Source: G963662675 sp963662675 (GTDB taxonomy: Bacteria > Bacteroidota > Bacteroidia > Bacteroidales > Prolixibacteraceae). Taken from it: DNA of 64,000 bases. Position 1 is the first letter of the stretch; each line of letters begins with the position of its first letter. Both the position numbers and the translations under genes were made by a program. Below, one piece after another: positions 61,786 through 64,000 of this stretch. Below the pieces are notes generated by a model. It had not been told where the DNA came from and did not search any database. It was given only the letters and a program-made list of their open reading frames with translations. Location: assembly GCA_963662675.2 (NCBI GenBank), contig CAXXHP010000004.1, positions 868,001-932,000 on the forward strand. Reading direction: 5' to 3'.

Positions 61786-64000
61786 TCAAACAAAAAAGAA
61801 TGAGCTAACAATCAACGTAACATAAGCTAACACCCATGCTAACACGGAAGTAAACACCATCGTAAAAATTGCCCAAAACAACTTCCCTGATTCATTTTTA
61901 ATAGTTGCAATCACCCCAATGCATGGGAAATATATCAACACAAAAATAAGAAAAGCCAAAGCTACCGGAACGGTAATTACTTTCTGCCCTATTCTCTCAC
62001 CTGAGGTGTATTTCTCCTGACGAAGTTTATCTTTTAGTCCTAGTGCCTGATCGCTACTACTATCATCCACCTGATACAAAACCCCCATGGTACTAACAAT
62101 TATCTCCTTTGCAGGTAATCCGGCCAATAAACTGATGCTCATCTTCCAATCAAAACCAAGAGGTCGCATCACTGGCTCAACCACCTGTCCTATCTGTCCC
62201 AAATAAGAATTTTTAAGCCGCAAGGTTTCTTGCTCCATCTTCAAATCAGCAACCTGAGCCTTCATCTCTGGTGAATTTTGCACCTCAATTTGTTCGATCT
62301 TCTGTGCAATAATATCAGTTGCTTCGCTTTGCTGCGGGAAATACCCCAGAGCCCAGATAATTATTACACCCACCAAAATGACGCCGCCAATTTTCTTGAG
62401 ATACTGGTACGTTTTATCCCACATGTGTATTAAAATATTCCGAAAAGTAGGAACCCGATAGGGAGGTAATTCCATGACAAATGGAGTCTCTTTATTCCGA
62501 AATAAAGTTTTATTAAACAGTTGAGCAACCAAAAATGCGATTAAAATTCCCGTAAAATAAATGCCTCCTAATACCAAACCCGGATAGGTTGGAAAAAAGG
62601 CAGAAATAAACAACACATAAACCGGCAAGCGGGCACTGCACGACATGAAAGGAATAATTAGCATTGTAAGCAAACGATCTCCCGGATTTCTCATGGTACG
62701 GGTTGCCATTATAGCCGGCACATTACAGCCAAATCCCATGACCATAGGAATAAACGAACGTCCATGCAACCCGAAAAAATGCATTATTTTATCCATAATG
62801 AAGGCTGCACGCGCCATATAGCCAGAATCCTCCATTAATGAAATGAAAAAGAAAAGAATGAGAATATTGGGAAGAAAGACAAGAACGCTTCCTGTTCCAT
62901 CAATAATTCCATCAGTAAGCAAATCCCTCAACATGCCTTCAGGCATAGCATTTGTTACCAGCTGACCAATCCACCCAACCATATTCTCAATCCATGTCAT
63001 AGGGAAACTACCCAGCTTGAATGTGGCAAAAAATGTCCCGAAAATGAGAATGATAAAAATCGGCATACCCATTAAAGGGTGAGTCAGAATTTGATCAATT
63101 ATCTCAGAATTTGATTTTTTTGTGCGGATCTTTTGCTTGAACGTTTCTTTTAAAGCACCAGCAATAAATCCATATTTTGCATCAGTTATGATTGTCTCAC
63201 TATCCTCATTTAAAAGTGTTTCAATCCGCTTACACTCATGCTTTGTAACCTGTTTAATTTCATCAAAATTTGCATATTTCGATAAATTAAAAAGAGTCTC
63301 ATTATCTTTTTCAAGCAGTTTCAATGCCAAAAAACGAGACGATATTTTATCAGTAATTGGTCGGTTTGCTTTTACTTTTTCACGAATACGCTGAATGGAT
63401 TTTTCAATCTCAGCACCATAGTTGATATGTATATGACGAACAATTGGATCCCTATCCTCATACACTTCAATGGCCTTATGCAGTAATTCATCAACCCCCC
63501 GGCCTTTAGAACTAACTGTTGGTATCATTGGGACTCCCGTCAATTTGCCCAATTTCTGATAATCAAATCGACTATGCGTCCGTAGCAATTCATCATACAT
63601 ATTTAAGGCACAAATCACCTTAATATCCATATCAATCAATTGCGTGGTAAGAAATAGGTTTCTTTCAAGGTTTGAAGAATCAATAACATTGATTACAATG
63701 TCGGGGGTCTCTTTCCATATGTACTTACGAACATATATTTCTTCGGGAGAATAAGCAGTTAAAGAATAAGTTCCGGGTAAATCGACTAGATTAAACTGAT
63801 AACCAAACTTCTTAAGACTTGCCCTTTTTGCATCAACTGTTACGCCACTGTAGTTACCAACATGTTCTTTCGATCCCGACAAGTAATTAAAAAGGGTTGT
63901 TTTTCCACAATTGGGATTTCCAACTAAAGCAACATTAATTATTCTACCTTTTTCATTGGCTGAACGTTTCAGAATCTCTTTATCGATAACCCCTTCATAG
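61786..64000 (-). CDS. feoB: Ferrous iron transporter FeoB (N-terminus cut by window edge)
   Basis: 737 codons are visible and the frame stays open to the window end, so the start is outside. G-protein motifs: ALVGNPNCGKTTLFNYL (G1), GNYSGVTVD (G2), DLPGTYSL (G3), CALNMYDEL (G4). Gate domains with helices: GMPIFIILIFGTFFATFKLG, MVMGFGCNVPAIMATRTM (Cys in the pore), PFMSCSARLPVYVLF and AGLPAKEIIVSTMGVLY. GTP-driven Fe2+ uptake in the inner membrane. About 24 residues precede G1, which may join a FeoA domain lying beyond the edge. A TTG at 63882 is internal, not a start. Confidence 0.95.
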   Translation of the reverse strand, partial: YEGVIDKEILKRSANEKGRIINVALVGNPNCGKTTLFNYLSGSKEHVGNYSGVTVDAKRASLKKFGYQFNLVDLPGTYSLTAYSPEEIYVRKYIWKETPDIVINVIDSSNLERNLFLTTQLIDMDIKVICALNMYDELLRTHSRFDYQKLGKLTGVPMIPTVSSKGRGVDELLHKAIEVYEDRDPIVRHIHINYGAEIEKSIQRIREKVKANRPITDKISSRFLALKLLEKDNETLFNLSKYANFDEIKQVTKHECKRIETLLNEDSETIITDAKYGFIAGALKETFKQKIRTKKSNSEIIDQILTHPLMGMPIFIILIFGTFFATFKLGSFPMTWIENMVGWIGQLVTNAMPEGMLRDLLTDGIIDGTGSVLVFLPNILILFFFISLMEDSGYMARAAFIMDKIMHFFGLHGRSFIPMVMGFGCNVPAIMATRTMRNPGDRLLTMLIIPFMSCSARLPVYVLFISAFFPTYPGLVLGGIYFTGILIAFLVAQLFNKTLFRNKETPFVMELPPYRVPTFRNILIHMWDKTYQYLKKIGGVILVGVIIIWALGYFPQQSEATDIIAQKIEQIEVQNSPEMKAQVADLKMEQETLRLKNSYLGQIGQVVEPVMRPLGFDWKMSISLLAGLPAKEIIVSTMGVLYQVDDSSSDQALGLKDKLRQEKYTSGERIGQKVITVPVALAFLIFVLIYFPCIGVIATIKNESGKLFWAIFTMVFTSVLAWVLAYVTLIVSSFFFV

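Noticed and set aside
63880..63882. TTG as a possible start of feoB
   Set aside because: It falls inside the G1 P-loop helix (NYLSGSK); GNPNCGKT lies upstream in frame, so the true start is beyond the window.

Overview
The window is a chromosomal stretch from a Bacteroidota bacterium, probably class Bacteroidia near Marinilabiliales or Prolixibacteraceae (order is inference). Supporting evidence: a SusC/SusD pair under an ECF sigma and FecR anti-sigma pair, a 288-residue primary sigma factor of the short Bacteroidetes type, a Rho factor with a long charged insertion, AT-rich spacers without clear Shine-Dalgarno sites, and several promoters of the form TTTG-N19/20-TAnnTTTG. There is no phage, insertion sequence, CRISPR array or rRNA. 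It reads as ordinary core and accessory chromosome with several poorly described envelope genes.

Layout. 1-7.0 kb: nutrient uptake locus on the minus strand (ECF sigma, FecR, SusC with an STN signalling domain, SusD cut by the window edge). 7.2-16.4 kb: tRNA-Leu(GAG), a CxxCxxCC protein, a TonB receptor followed by a PhzF-like protein, YwbE, a lipoprotein carrying only the beta-sandwich part of a GH127 enzyme, YccF, APS reductase CysH and carboxynorspermidine dehydrogenase. 16.4-19.3 kb: operon yceI, porin, yceI, Rrf2 regulator, with a strong promoter whose spacer holds a 14-bp perfect palindrome. 19.4-30.5 kb: operon PAP2 phosphatase, TPR lipoprotein, PepD; pentapeptide-repeat protein; MazG; a secreted protein with 20 TPR-like repeats; a BamA/TamA-type barrel. 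30.6-39.2 kb: Tat-exported TIM-barrel protein, then a copper/silver efflux operon (HYC_CC_PP protein, CusA, CusC, CusB with a fused metal-binding tail, and a stand-alone HMA protein).

39.4-47.7 kb: two orphan sensor histidine kinases flank a 1409-residue membrane-anchored AsmA-like protein built from six repeats of about 174 residues. 47.8-53.2 kb: polyprenyl-phosphate sugar synthase, ArnT-like glycosyltransferase, PAP2 phosphatase, an outer membrane protein and a carboxypeptidase-regulatory-domain protein, plausibly an envelope glycan or lipid A modification set. 53.4-57.8 kb: gluconate permease and gluconokinase, NUDIX hydrolase, aminopeptidase P. 57.9-64 kb: rho, rpoD, rpe, and the ferrous iron transporter feoB (cut by the edge) with its small Cys-rich partner.

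Most genes are familiar. The most notable points are the Rrf2/YceI operon with its built-in operator, the two giant repeat proteins (20 TPR-like repeats; six AsmA-like modules), the duplicated HMA domain with a conserved C-terminal CCLY extension, and the GH127-like lipoprotein without a catalytic barrel. No clearly new defence or mobile system was seen.
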